From assembly GCF_000970045.1 (NCBI RefSeq), contig NZ_CP009505.1, positions 1,860,001 to 1,924,000 on the forward strand: 64,000 nt of DNA, in the 5' to 3' direction. Numbering within the stretch: position 1 is the first letter of the stretch; every line of letters starts with the position of its first letter. Positions 26,626 to 34,956 of the stretch are shown here, piece by piece. A program made the translations under genes and the position numbers. The notes under the pieces were generated by a model. The model saw only the letters and a list, made by a program, of their open reading frames with translations. It was not told where the DNA came from and made no database searches. This stretch comes from Methanosarcina sp. MTP4 (GTDB lineage Archaea; Halobacteriota; Methanosarcinia; Methanosarcinales; Methanosarcinaceae).

Positions 26626-28527
26626 TTAGCCCTGGTCCATGAAGCTGTCGATTTCCTTTTTGAGCATCTGGCTCAGGATTTTCCCGTCGACTTTGCCCCT
26701 GTACTCCTTCATGACTATGCCCATGAGGGGGCCGAGGGCTGCCGGACCTTTCTCCCTTATGAAATCGCCTCTTTCCCTTACCATTTCCTTGATGAAGTTT
26801 TCGATTTCCGCAGGGTCAAAGGTGCTGAGTCCGAGCTGGGAAATGGCTTCTTCGGCGCTGAGTTCCGGCTCTTTTGCAAGGGCGGTCAGGAGCTCCTGGA
26901 TGGCTTCTTTTGCAATCTCCTGGGCTGAGATGGCTGCAAAGAGTCCTTTGAAGTGCTCTTCGTTGAGATGGTCGGTCTCCACGCCGCTCCGCCGGAGTTC
27001 CGGGACGAGTCCAACGAGCGTCCTGGCTATTAGGGTTGCGTTTACAATTGCGTCTTTTTTGTAGGTTTCGAGCAGGTTTTCGAAGAGGGGAAGGTCCTTT
27101 GAGTAGGCGACCTTTTCGGCAAGTTCCTTATTCAGCTCGAATTCGGATACAAAGCGTTTTGCCCTTTCGGTCAGGAGTTCCGGGGTTTCGATTGAATTGT
27201 AATATTCGTGGGAAATTTCGATTTGCGGGACATCGGTTTCCGGGTACATCCTTGCTGCTCCCGGAAGCGGGCGCATATAGGCGGTGTTTCCGTCAGGAAG
27301 GGCTCTTCTCGTCTCTTCGGGGATGCCTTCCAGGACTTCCCTTGCCCTTGTGATGACGGCTTCGATGGCGAGCCTCGCTTTATCTGCGTTGTCTGCGACC
27401 ATGACCACGGCGTCATCGGGTTTTGCCCCGATCGCGTCCCTGAGGGCCTGGACTTCATATTTTGTGATCCCGTAGTTCGGGAGTTCGTCGGTGTGGAAGA
27501 CCCCGCCTACTCCTGCGGTCTTTGCCCGGTCCGAGAACTCGGTCCCGAGCCTTCTTCCGGGCTGGACTTCTCTTCCCACTAGCCCGTCGAACTTCCGGAG
27601 GTGGGCTGCAAGGATTGCCCCTTTCTTCACTCCCCGCTGCAGGACCTTGGACTTGGTGTCCAGGAAAAGCCCGGTCACGTCAAAGACTTCCTGGCAGACA
27701 AAGGCGTTTCTTTCAATAAGTTCCTGCCTGATGAACAGGAGGTTGAGCTGCCTTTCGACTTCCCGCCGGACTATGTCCTCGATCAGGTCCAGGGCCTGGA
27801 CTCCTTTAATCTCGACCCTTGCCCCTTCGGCAATGGAGATGTTCACGTCCTGCCTGATGGTCCCAAGCCCCCGCTTGACCTTCCCGGTGGAGCGCAGGAT
27901 CATCCCGATCTGCTCGGCAACTTCCCGGGCATGCCTGGGGGATATGATATCGGGCGCGGTTGCGATTTCCACTAGCGGGATCCCAAGCCTGTCCAGGGAA
28001 TAGACGATGGAATCTCCTATTTCCTCGATCTTCTGGGCGGCTTCCTCTTCCACACAGAGACTGTCAATCCCGCAGGGCCCTTCCGAGGTCTCGATTTCCC
28101 CGCCGCTTGCCAGGAGCGCTGTCCTCTGGAACCCGCTGGTATTCGACCCGTCCACGACGATCTTCCTCATGACGTGCATCTGGTCAACCGGCTTCATGGT
28201 CAGGAGCTTTGCAACCCCAAGGGAGATCTCCAGGGCTTCCCGGTTCATCCCTCTCGGAGGCTCCTCATCATTTTCGACCAGGCAGGTCGTATCATAAGCC
28301 TTATAGATGTACTTTCTCCTGACTTTGGTCTGCTCCACGGCAGCCCTGTCCTTTTCTCCCATCTCACTTTCCGTAGCCCGGAGGTACCTGAAAAACTCGA
28401 AGTTCGACTCTCCGGTATCCCTTATCCGCGTAGGACACCTGCAGAAAAGTTTCTCCTCCGAATCCAGCTGCTGATGAATTTCAAGCCCGGCTTTTAGCCC
28501 TAGTTCACTGTAATCGTATTTTTCCAT
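26626..28527 (-). CDS. gatE: Glu-tRNA(Gln) amidotransferase subunit E
   Basis: 633 residues, the archaea-specific GatE. With GatD (not in this window) it converts Glu-tRNA(Gln) to Gln-tRNA(Gln). [20 protein letters not shown] is the GatB/GatE signature start; [30 protein letters not shown] and [17 protein letters not shown] are core motifs. An AspRS-like insertion (about residues 290-420, [17 protein letters not shown]) separates GatE from bacterial GatB. The C-terminal YqeY-like tail ends [25 protein letters not shown] before ATG 28527 marks the start; the open frame runs upstream to 28611 without support. Confidence 0.97.
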   Translation of the reverse strand: MEKYDYSELGLKAGLEIHQQLDSEEKLFCRCPTRIRDTGESNFEFFRYLRATESEMGEKDRAAVEQTKVRRKYIYKAYDTTCLVENDEEPPRGMNREALEISLGVAKLLTMKPVDQMHVMRKIVVDGSNTSGFQRTALLASGGEIETSEGPCGIDSLCVEEEAAQKIEEIGDSIVYSLDRLGIPLVEIATAPDIISPRHAREVAEQIGMILRSTGKVKRGLGTIRQDVNISIAEGARVEIKGVQALDLIEDIVRREVERQLNLLFIRQELIERNAFVCQEVFDVTGLFLDTKSKVLQRGVKKGAILAAHLRKFDGLVGREVQPGRRLGTEFSDRAKTAGVGGVFHTDELPNYGITKYEVQALRDAIGAKPDDAVVMVADNADKARLAIEAVITRAREVLEGIPEETRRALPDGNTAYMRPLPGAARMYPETDVPQIEISHEYYNSIETPELLTERAKRFVSEFELNKELAEKVAYSKDLPLFENLLETYKKDAIVNATLIARTLVGLVPELRRSGVETDHLNEEHFKGLFAAISAQEIAKEAIQELLTALAKEPELSAEEAISQLGLSTFDPAEIENFIKEMVRERGDFIREKGPAALGPLMGIVMKEYRGKVDGKILSQMLKKEIDSFMDQG

Positions 28528-29129
28528 ATTCTCACCCGAATCTAAGCAGGAAGCGCCCGTATTTTTCTTCAAGTCCAGCTCTTTTTGTTCTCCCTTTCCT
28601 TTTAACTCCATCGCCTAAAACAGTCTCTTTGGGCTCCGGATTTCCTTTCTTAGCTCTTTTAGGTGCTGTAATTCTTGTATTTGATGATATGAAACTGAAT
28701 GTAAAAGGTGTGCCTGAAGGTATAAAGGTATCTATTGGCAAAGTTGCGCCAGCCGAGTTGCGGCTCGGCATCAGAAAAATCTTTGATTTTTCTTTTAGTT
28801 GCGATGAAATCGCAACAGTACGCTGTCCGTTTCGCTCGCTACGCTCGCTCAAGCGGAATGAAATTTTCAAGACTTGATTTTTATATTATGCCGGTTGGAG
28901 GGCAGCTGCGTGCACTTCACCAAAGCAGCCTTTAGCTAATAATTTCCAATAATTTTTCAGATAAGGGTTGTTATGTCTTACAAATTGCTTCTTCTTTTTC
29001 ATTTCAGTCAAGGAAAAGCCGGTCAGCAAGCTGACCGGTGAGAGCCCCGTTTCCCGAAAGTCGATAGAACCCCCGCATCCATATCGATACTGAAGAAAAA
29101 AGAGATACTCTGGATTTGGGGTTTTCCCC
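28528..29129. other. Intergenic with a run of perfect hairpins
   Basis: Upstream of gatE. Three short hairpins follow one another: GCCGAG/CTCGGC at 28752-28769, AGAAAAATC/GATTTTTCT with TTT loop at 28773-28793, and GTTGCGAT/ATCGCAAC with GAA loop at 28798-28816. A tandem CGCTCGCTA motif follows at about 28832-28850. Open frames on both strands here (28629-28877 plus, 28532-28870 minus) are by-products. Element C lies further on. Confidence 0.5.
29011..29076 (+). ncRNA. Hairpin element C (GTGAGAGC family)
   Basis: GGAAAAGCC, an 8-bp stem (CGGTCAGC and GCTGACCG around AA), then GTGAGAGCCCC, then a G/C-run pair (CCCCG ... CCCCCG context) around GTCGATAG. The core of about 32 nt is identical to element D at 51298, although flanks differ. 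It lies between gatE and a decayed gene, about 480 nt from gatE. Confidence 0.5.
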
Positions 29130-29300
29130 TCAATCCGGAAATATCAACGTATACGTCACCGGAGTCCCCTCACCCATCTAAAAATTATAAAGTTGAAACC
29201 CCGTTTTTTCAATTATCTTCTCCGTCCTCACCCCGAGCCCAATGAGACAGGCTTACGAAAGGAGATTGGGTGAGGCCCTGTCTGGGTCTGCGCCGTACAG
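29130..29300 (-). pseudogene. Decayed DUF2284 gene, 3' end
   Basis: On the minus strand this stretch resembles the last 55 codons of the intact DUF2284 gene at 29628-30281. VRTEKIIEKTGFQLYNF matches VRMDKTLEKLGTPLQNF, then after TAG, MGEGTPVTYTLIFPD matches MDDTAPSPYTLVLLD. The preceding PHPISFRKPVSLGSG is in a different frame and matches HHPTLRRPCLMGLG. So at least one frameshift and one stop are present and the 5' two-thirds are missing. It is a tandem duplicate in decay. Confidence 0.75.
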
Positions 29301-29627
29301 TTTCACTTATCATATCAACATAAACTGTTTTGCTAAGAGGTATAGTAAAATGATCAGGCAAAGAAAAAGGAATGAATGCAGCAATATTGCAATCATTACT
29401 TCACGATTTACCTTATGAGCTTTCAAAGAGGAGATGTTTTGTTTCAAAGGGGAGGGGGAATTCTTAGGAGAGTCTGTCATAAATTATACAATAATTTCCT
29501 CCCATATATAGAATTATAGTTTTGTCGTTAATCGAAACTTCCTGCAATTACTAATCCAGTCTCTAATTTAGTATTGGGGGCTCAACCCCGGAAAAAGGGG
29601 CAGAAGCCCTGAAATGCCTGATTTTCT

Positions 29628-30281
29628 TCAATCCAGCAGAACCAGTGTATAAGGCGATGGAGCCGTATCATCCATCGGGAAGTTCTGAAGGGGCGTTCCC
29701 AGCTTTTCAAGCGTTTTGTCCATTCTTACCCCGAGCCCCATGAGGCAGGGCCTGCGGAGGGTCGGGTGGTGGCAGGGGCCAGAGCCTGCGCATTTTACGT
29801 CCGAATAGTCGCTGGTAGCGCACCAGGTGCACATGCCCGGGAAGGTGGCAAGGGCGGTGTTGTAACCAAGGGTCCAGGCGAGTTTTTCGATTTCGAGGAC
29901 TCCGGGCTGGATTGTTTCTTTGCGGTCTTTCATTACGGTTTTCAAATTTTCAAAAAACCGGTTTTTCGTTTCTTCGCTTTCGGGGGGTTCGACGCTGAAT
30001 TTTATAAAGTTCTCGCTAACTTCCCGGGAAAAGACGTTTTCGGATTTCCATTCAACGAGGAGGGCCCAGTCGTAGTCGGCAAGCATTTTCTTGAACTCAT
30101 CCACGCCTGGGATGTAAGGGGGACAGACCCGGCTTCCGTAGCCGTTGCAGCCGAAGATGCACTTTAAAATTGTCCGGTTCTCGACCACGATGGTTTCTGC
30201 GGGGATCAGCCGGACGGCTTTTGCGCCCAGTGCTTTTGCTTTTTCTTCAAGGAGGCGGTAGTTGTCGGCGTTGATCATCAT
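29628..30281 (-). CDS. DUF2284 metal-binding protein
   Basis: 217-residue cytoplasmic protein of the DUF2284 family (predicted metal-binding). Cysteine clusters are CIFGCNGYGSRVCPPYIPG near residue 40 and CTWCATSDYSDVKCAGSGPC, with RRPCLMGLGVRMDKTLEK, in the C-terminal third: at least eight cysteines suited to a Fe-S cluster or zinc. The family is frequent in methanogens and anaerobic bacteria but has no settled function. No ribosome binding site is clear. A decayed second copy lies about 330 nt downstream. Confidence 0.85.
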   Translation of the reverse strand: MMINADNYRLLEEKAKALGAKAVRLIPAETIVVENRTILKCIFGCNGYGSRVCPPYIPGVDEFKKMLADYDWALLVEWKSENVFSREVSENFIKFSVEPPESEETKNRFFENLKTVMKDRKETIQPGVLEIEKLAWTLGYNTALATFPGMCTWCATSDYSDVKCAGSGPCHHPTLRRPCLMGLGVRMDKTLEKLGTPLQNFPMDDTAPSPYTLVLLD

Positions 30282-30359
30282 GGCTTATACAACAGGGTAT
30301 AAAATAAAAATAGTTTCGTGCATCGGGATGACCCACGGAGGTGCCTGATGCATTGGGCT

Positions 30360-30514
30360 GACCTTTTGAGATGACCTTTTGAGATGACCTTTTGAGATGA
30401 CCTTTTGAGATGACCTTTTGAGATGACCTTTTGAGATGACCTTTTGAGATGACCTTTTGAGATGACCTTTTTCAGGACAGGCCTTTTTCAGGACAGGCCT
30501 TTTTCAGGACAGGC
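30360..30514 (+). repeat. Two adjacent tandem arrays (13 bp x 8, 16 bp x 3)
   Basis: Eight perfect copies of GACCTTTTGAGAT (30360-30463) run into three perfect copies of CTTTTTCAGGACAGGC (about 30467-30514). The arrays lie in the divergent promoter region between the DUF2284 and universal stress protein genes. Perfect identity of units suggests recent slippage expansion. Confidence 0.93.
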
Positions 30515-30603
30515 CTTTTTATTTCCGGAATTTATTTTCCTGAAAATTCGATGCCATTATATTTCTTGCATGCGGATAGTTAATAGTTAATGGGGGGGAC
30601 TGC

Positions 30604-31071
30604 ATGGCAGGTGCGAGAAGTTCTACTTTTAAGAAAATCATGGTCGCTACGGACGGTTCGGAATGTTCGAAGGAGGCTGTCTCTGCAGGGATCGAACTGG
30701 CCCGTCTGAGCGAGGGAGTTGTGTATGCGGTGTACGTCGTGTCAACGGACTATTTTTCTTCCATGGCGGTTGACGCGGGCTGGGAATCGATGTACGAGTT
30801 CCTGAAAAAAGAGGGAAAGGAAACCCTTGAATACGTAGCTGCTGCCTGTAAGGAAGCAGGGGTCCCGGTAGAGCCCGTCATGCTTGAAGGACATCCGGCT
30901 CCCGAGCTGATCGATTTTGCAGAAGATACCGCGATGGACCTCGTTGTCATGGGGACGACCGGCAGGACAGGCCTGAACCGGATTTTGCTGGGGAGTGTTG
31001 CAGGGCATGTTGTCAGGCATTGCAAGGTACCGGTGATGGTTGTAAGGAGAAAAAGCCAGCCTGGAAATTAA
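30604..31071 (+). CDS. Universal stress protein, UspA family
   Basis: 155 residues, single Usp domain. FKKIMVATDGSECSKEAVSA is the N-terminal strand and loop. The C-terminal VVMGTTGRTGLNRILLGSVA has the G-x2-G-x9-G-S/V pattern of ATP-binding UspA proteins, followed by GHVVRHCKVPVMVVR. Such proteins form dimers and modulate stress responses; targets here are unknown. A G-run (GGGGGGACTGC) precedes the ATG. A sensor kinase gene follows after 121 nt on the same strand. Confidence 0.93.
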   Translation: MAGARSSTFKKIMVATDGSECSKEAVSAGIELARLSEGVVYAVYVVSTDYFSSMAVDAGWESMYEFLKKEGKETLEYVAAACKEAGVPVEPVMLEGHPAPELIDFAEDTAMDLVVMGTTGRTGLNRILLGSVAGHVVRHCKVPVMVVRRKSQPGN

Positions 31072-31192
31072 GCTAAAGTTAAAGGTTCAGTTTCAGTTTC
31101 AGGATTGAGGGAGCGGGAGCAGGAGAGGGAATTGAACGTTTATCTTCTTCAAAGCTTCCTACACAATTTTATTCAGGACAAGAAGGGCATAA

Positions 31193-33043
31193 ATGCACAG
31201 AAAGCCGGATGTGAGGGGCATTAAAGAGACTGAGCAGCCTGAAAGGCAGTTTGAAAAAGGGGAATATCAGGAACACTGGATGGAGGAATTCCTTGCAACA
31301 AGCCAGAATCTCGTGTTCCTGACGGGAAAAGACGGAAGGATTCTCTATGCAAACAGGGCAGGGGATTTTCTCCTCAGGGAATGGGGACTCCGGGTAGGAG
31401 ATAAACTGCCGCAAACAATTGAAAATCCTGCGAAAACATCGATTTCCCGGGGTGAGCAGGAAGAGTTAGAGCTCAGGGTCGGAGAAAAGGTTTTTTTACT
31501 TGTGTTTCACCCTGTCCCGGAAAAGAGGTATGTAACTATCTGCGGCTTTGACATAACAAAGCAGAAGCGTACGGAAGAAAAACTGAGGAAAAGCGAGGAA
31601 AAGTACCGGCACTTTGCAGAACAGGCAGGACAGTTCATTCTGGACTACGATGTAAAAACAGGATGTTTTGAGTGGGCGGGAGCCATTGAGGAACTTACGG
31701 GATACTCTGCGGAAGAGTTCCGGAAATTTGACCTCCATACCTTTACGAAGCATATTCACCCCGAAGACCGGGAAAAAGCCCTGGAAGCTCATGCAAGATG
31801 CATGAGAACCGGAAAAAAGTACCACGGGGAGTGCAGGTTCAGGAGGAAAGACGGGAGTTATATTTGTGTAGAAGGCACCGGGATCTGTTTAAGGGATGAG
31901 TCAGGCTCCGTCTACCGGGTTCTTGCCATGGTAAAGGACATAACGGATAAGAAACTTGCACGGGAGAGACTGGAAAAGAACGAGGAGCGTTTCCGGCTCA
32001 TTGTGGAGCAGACCGGGCAGGGGATCTACGACTACGACGTTTTTGCGGACCGCCTGAGCTGGGAAGGGGCTGTGGAAAAGATCACGGGCTACTCCTGTGA
32101 AGACCCCTGCCTGGCCTCAAAAAAACTCTGGATATCCCACATCCATCCCAAAGACCAGAAGAGGGCAGCCGAATTTTTTGGAAAGGCCCTGAAAAAGGGC
32201 GGGAAGTACCATCAGGAATATCGGGTGGAAAGAAAAGACGGAACTTATGCCCACGTGGACGTTAGCGGGATCTTCCTGAAAGACAAAGCCGGACGGGTCT
32301 ACCGGTTGATCGGGATAATAAAGGACATTACGGAAAGAAAGCTCTCAGAAGAAGCCATCAGGAGGGCTGAAGAAATCAGCAAGAAAGAAATTCATCACCG
32401 GATCAAGAATAACCTGCAGGTGATCTCCTCCCTCCTCGACCTCCAGGCCGACTTTTTCAGGGACAGAAAAGTAATAGATGCCTTCCGGGAAAGCCAGAAC
32501 CGGGTGATTTCCATGGCTCTTATCCACGAAGAGCTTTACAGGTCCGAAGACGTCGAAACCCTTGATTTTTCGGCTTACCTCATGAAACTAAGTTCCGGCC
32601 TCTTCGAGTCCTACCGGGTAGGAAACAGTAAAATCCGGCTCCGAGTGGAGGCTGAAAAGAAGATTTACCTCTACATGGATACCGCAATTCCCCTGGGGAT
32701 AATTGTCAACGAACTCGTCTCAAATTCCCTGAAATACGCTTTTCCCGAAGGGGGGGAAGGGGAAATCCGGATTCAGCTCTACAGCATGGAAAACTGTGCC
32801 AGGAATGGGGACAGTGGTGGAACAGAAGGCGATATGAAAAAAGGCAGGTGCTGCGAAAATTTCAGGTGCCTGCTGATCGTTTCGGACAACGGCTCAGGTT
32901 TCCCGAAAAACATCGATTTTGAAAACCCCGAGACCCTGGGTCTCCAGCTCGTAAACACTCTGGTGAAACAGATCGACGGGGATATCGAGCTTAAAACAAA
33001 CGGGGGGACAGAGTTCAGGATAGGGTTCGGGAAGGCAAAGTAA
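31193..33043 (+). CDS. PAS-domain sensor histidine kinase (HisKA_2 type)
   Basis: 616 residues, soluble. Three PAS domains occur in series: about residues 20-125 (NLVFLTGKDGRILYANRAGD), 135-260 (FILDYDVKTGCFEWAG, with a PAC segment ending AMVKDITDKK) and 265-385 (IYDYDVFADRLSWEGA, ending GIIKDITERK). Then comes a HisKA_2 dimerisation box (KKEIHHRIKNNLQVISSLLD, phosphorylated His) and an HATPase_c domain with GIIVNELVSNSLKYAF (N box) and IVSDNGSGFP (G1). No membrane helix, so it probably senses a cytoplasmic signal such as redox state or a ligand. The orphan receivers at 24-26 kb are possible partners, by inference only. Confidence 0.93.
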   Translation: MHRKPDVRGIKETEQPERQFEKGEYQEHWMEEFLATSQNLVFLTGKDGRILYANRAGDFLLREWGLRVGDKLPQTIENPAKTSISRGEQEELELRVGEKVFLLVFHPVPEKRYVTICGFDITKQKRTEEKLRKSEEKYRHFAEQAGQFILDYDVKTGCFEWAGAIEELTGYSAEEFRKFDLHTFTKHIHPEDREKALEAHARCMRTGKKYHGECRFRRKDGSYICVEGTGICLRDESGSVYRVLAMVKDITDKKLARERLEKNEERFRLIVEQTGQGIYDYDVFADRLSWEGAVEKITGYSCEDPCLASKKLWISHIHPKDQKRAAEFFGKALKKGGKYHQEYRVERKDGTYAHVDVSGIFLKDKAGRVYRLIGIIKDITERKLSEEAIRRAEEISKKEIHHRIKNNLQVISSLLDLQADFFRDRKVIDAFRESQNRVISMALIHEELYRSEDVETLDFSAYLMKLSSGLFESYRVGNSKIRLRVEAEKKIYLYMDTAIPLGIIVNELVSNSLKYAFPEGGEGEIRIQLYSMENCARNGDSGGTEGDMKKGRCCENFRCLLIVSDNGSGFPKNIDFENPETLGLQLVNTLVKQIDGDIELKTNGGTEFRIGFGKAK

Positions 33044-33129
33044 TCGTAAAAAGCAGACGTTAATGGGCAGAATAATGATCCAGAACAAATTTTAGAATCA
33101 ATACTCTTATTCACATTTTTGGTATAAAT

Positions 33130-33306
33130 ATGAATCCTGAAGCTCTCAAACAATTACTGACCTTTCTGGATATCGATCCTGATAACATTGAAGATGAAAC
33201 GTATGCCAAAATTATTCGTACTCTACTTTTTATCATTAAGGGACAGAACAGAGAGATTGAATTCCTTAAAGCAGAAACACAGAAGCTTCGAGATGAAATC
33301 AACTTA
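33130..33306 (+). pseudogene. IS66-like transposase, N-terminal fragment
   Basis: About 59 codons, ending where the IS5 element begins at 33307. YAKIIRTLLFIIKGQNREIE and FLKAETQKLRDEIN are nearly identical to the start of the second copy at 38092. The leucine-heptad pattern is the coiled-coil N terminus typical of IS66-type transposases. Truncated by insertion plus internal deletion. Confidence 0.8.
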
Positions 33307-34160
33307 GAGCCTATCCGAAAAGTCCCGCTGCTCTGAAAGTAACCCATGAGCATGCGAAATGAAGCATAGCAAAGTAATTCTCAAGCTTCTTTTCCCATCG
33401 AATTAGCAGTCTTCTGAATCGATTCAGCCAAGAATACGTCCTTTATAGAACCCACCTTCTTGCCTTATGACTTGGTATCTTTTTCTATTTTTTCTTCTCC
33501 ACGTCTTGGGATATGGGCAGTATATCCATATTCTTCAACCAATTTTCTGATATCAGGAAAATCATATCCCTTATCCATGCACATATTCTGAATTACTTCA
33601 TGTGAAGGTCTTTCAATAATTGTGGCATCAAGAGTTTCTTTTACAAGCATTTTATCGTGACGATTGGCTCCATCCACGGCAACAGAAAGTGGTATGTCTT
33701 TACCCTCAGTAAACATACTCCCTTTTGTTCCTTTTTTACCACGGTCAGTAGGATTAGCACCGCTTCCATCTCCTCCCAATGGTGCTTTTGTCATAGCTCC
33801 ATCAATTGCTTGCCACTCCCACTCTAATCCTTTTTTGTTGTCATACTCTGCCACATTGTCTCAAATAATCCTGCCCTTTGCCATTCCTGAAATATATCAT
33901 GTACAGTGCTTGGAGCTCCATAACATCTTGGCAAGGCTTTCCATTGACAGCCAGTGCGAAGGAGATAATAAATACCGTTCATTATTTTCCGATCGTCTTC
34001 TCGCCGTCTTCCAGGCTTCTTTTTCGTCTTTGGGAGTGGTATTTAAGATTTGACTATATTCCAGAATTCGTCTGAGATCTCGTAGTTATGTCCCTTTTTT
34101 CGTTTTGTCACTACTACAAATTACCATACATAGCAGTTCTTTTACTTTTCGGATAGGCTC
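33307..34160 (-). mobile_element. IS5-family (IS427-group-like) element, 854 bp
   Basis: Ends are a perfect 17-bp terminal inverted repeat: GAGCCTATCCGAAAAGT at 33307-33323 and its complement ACTTTTCGGATAGGCTC at 34144-34160. It is flanked by TA on both sides (33305-33306 and 34161-34162), the target duplication usual for this group. The transposase inside is broken, so the copy is dead unless moved in trans. Confidence 0.9.
33465..34111 (-). pseudogene. IS5-family transposase, broken
   Basis: Starts at GTG 34111 (MTKRKKGHNYEISDEFWN), hits an in-frame TAA after IVKS, resumes as KIMNGIYYLLRTGCQWKALP and PSTVHDIFQEWQ, then changes frame near 33850 to EWEWQAIDGAMTKAPLGGDG (first catalytic Asp region). 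GSMFTEGKDIPLSVAVDGAN and MCMDKGYDFPDI carry the second Asp. One stop and one frameshift make it non-functional. A DDE transposase of IS427 type would normally be expressed as two overlapping frames, so the frameshift may partly be natural. Confidence 0.8.
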
Positions 34161-34162
34161 TA

Positions 34163-34498
34163 AAAAAGGATATGAAAATTTCGATGATAGAACCAGTAAG
34201 ACGAAAGAAAACAATTAAAGTCTATTGATGGTATTAACTTTGCCAGAGATTCCTTTGCGTAACAATGCGGCAGAATTAGCAGCAAGAGCAAAGATCTGAA
34301 AAAGGAATGTAAGCCTTAACTCTGTGACAGATGAAGGAACAAAGGCAAATGATACATTCATGACAAATATTCAAAAAGCAAAGAAATTGTGTTTAAATGC
34401 ATATGATTACATCCTTGATAGAATGAGCAATAAATTTGAGATGCAATCTCTGGTTCAACTCATCAAAGAAAAAAGTGCATTGAGTTGAAAGTGAAGAG
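34163..34498 (+). pseudogene. IS66-like transposase, C-terminal fragment
   Basis: Matches the end of the second copy: LLMVLTLPEIPLRNNAAELA, ARAKI, then an in-frame TGA, then SLNSVTDEGTKANDTFMTNI. In this copy the frame after KANDT stays open longer than in copy 2 (YDYILDRMSNKFEMQSLVQL) and ends at TGA 34498. PLRNNAAEL-type sequence is the conserved DDE C-terminal region of IS66 transposases. Non-functional. Confidence 0.75.
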
Positions 34499-34667
34499 CT
34501 TGCCACTAAATTTGAAAAGGATAGATAATTCTCAATATTATTTATAACAATAATCTAATTTTATATTGGACTAAGCCGTACTCAAGAAAGAGGGAAAAGG
34601 GGTTTCTTTCCAGTATCATTTGTCCAATAGGTGTTCACACGAACACTGTAATTGAAAGGTGATTATG

Positions 34668-34931
34668 ATGGGTCAGCGTATAGTATTTGAATTCATTGAA
34701 AATCCCACCCGAGAGCCAGAAAAGTGGGCCAAGGTCAAGAAGATTATTCTGGACGCAGGAGGAACTCACCTTTCCGAACCACACGGAATCCCTCCTCACA
34801 TTATGACGGCTGTTTTGCCCAACGAAGTGCAAGCACGCAAAGTAATCGCACTACTTCGTACAACAGATGGGGTAGACCAAGCCGATTTGGATGCAATGAG
34901 CAAGGCGCTCGGGGGAAATGATGATGTCTAA
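34668..34931 (+). CDS. Small protein of the protease/ATP-grasp cassette
   Basis: 87 residues, not recognised. It looks like an alpha/beta ferredoxin-like fold (GQRIVFEFIENP, KVKKIILDAGGTHL, HIMTAVLPNEVQARKVIALL), the same general shape as subtilisin I9 propeptides and inhibitors, so it may be a trans-acting chaperone or inhibitor of the subtilisin encoded 25 nt downstream. That is inference from fold impression and position. AAAGGTGAT lies 4 nt before ATG 34668; the frame also has ATG at 34665 and GTG at 34659. Confidence 0.65.
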   Translation: MGQRIVFEFIENPTREPEKWAKVKKIILDAGGTHLSEPHGIPPHIMTAVLPNEVQARKVIALLRTTDGVDQADLDAMSKALGGNDDV

Positions 34932-34956
34932 TAAATTAAAAGAAGGTGAATAACAA

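Larger units (their letters stand above)
33102..34523 (+). mobile_element. IS66-like element, left copy (relic)
   Basis: Shares its left sequence (TACTCTTATTCACATTTTTG onward) and its 3' coding end with the second copy at 38064-42577. Most of the transposase middle is missing. An IS5-type element splits what remains. Both copies are on the plus strand and bracket the protease/ATP-grasp cassette. Terminal repeats were not identified, so the ends are approximate. Confidence 0.75.

Noticed and set aside
28532-28870. Minus-strand 112-codon frame just upstream of gatE
   Set aside because: Runs through a chain of palindromes, lacks a ribosome site and has a low-complexity Lys/Arg/Ser composition; gatE itself starts at 28527 with its own ribosome site.
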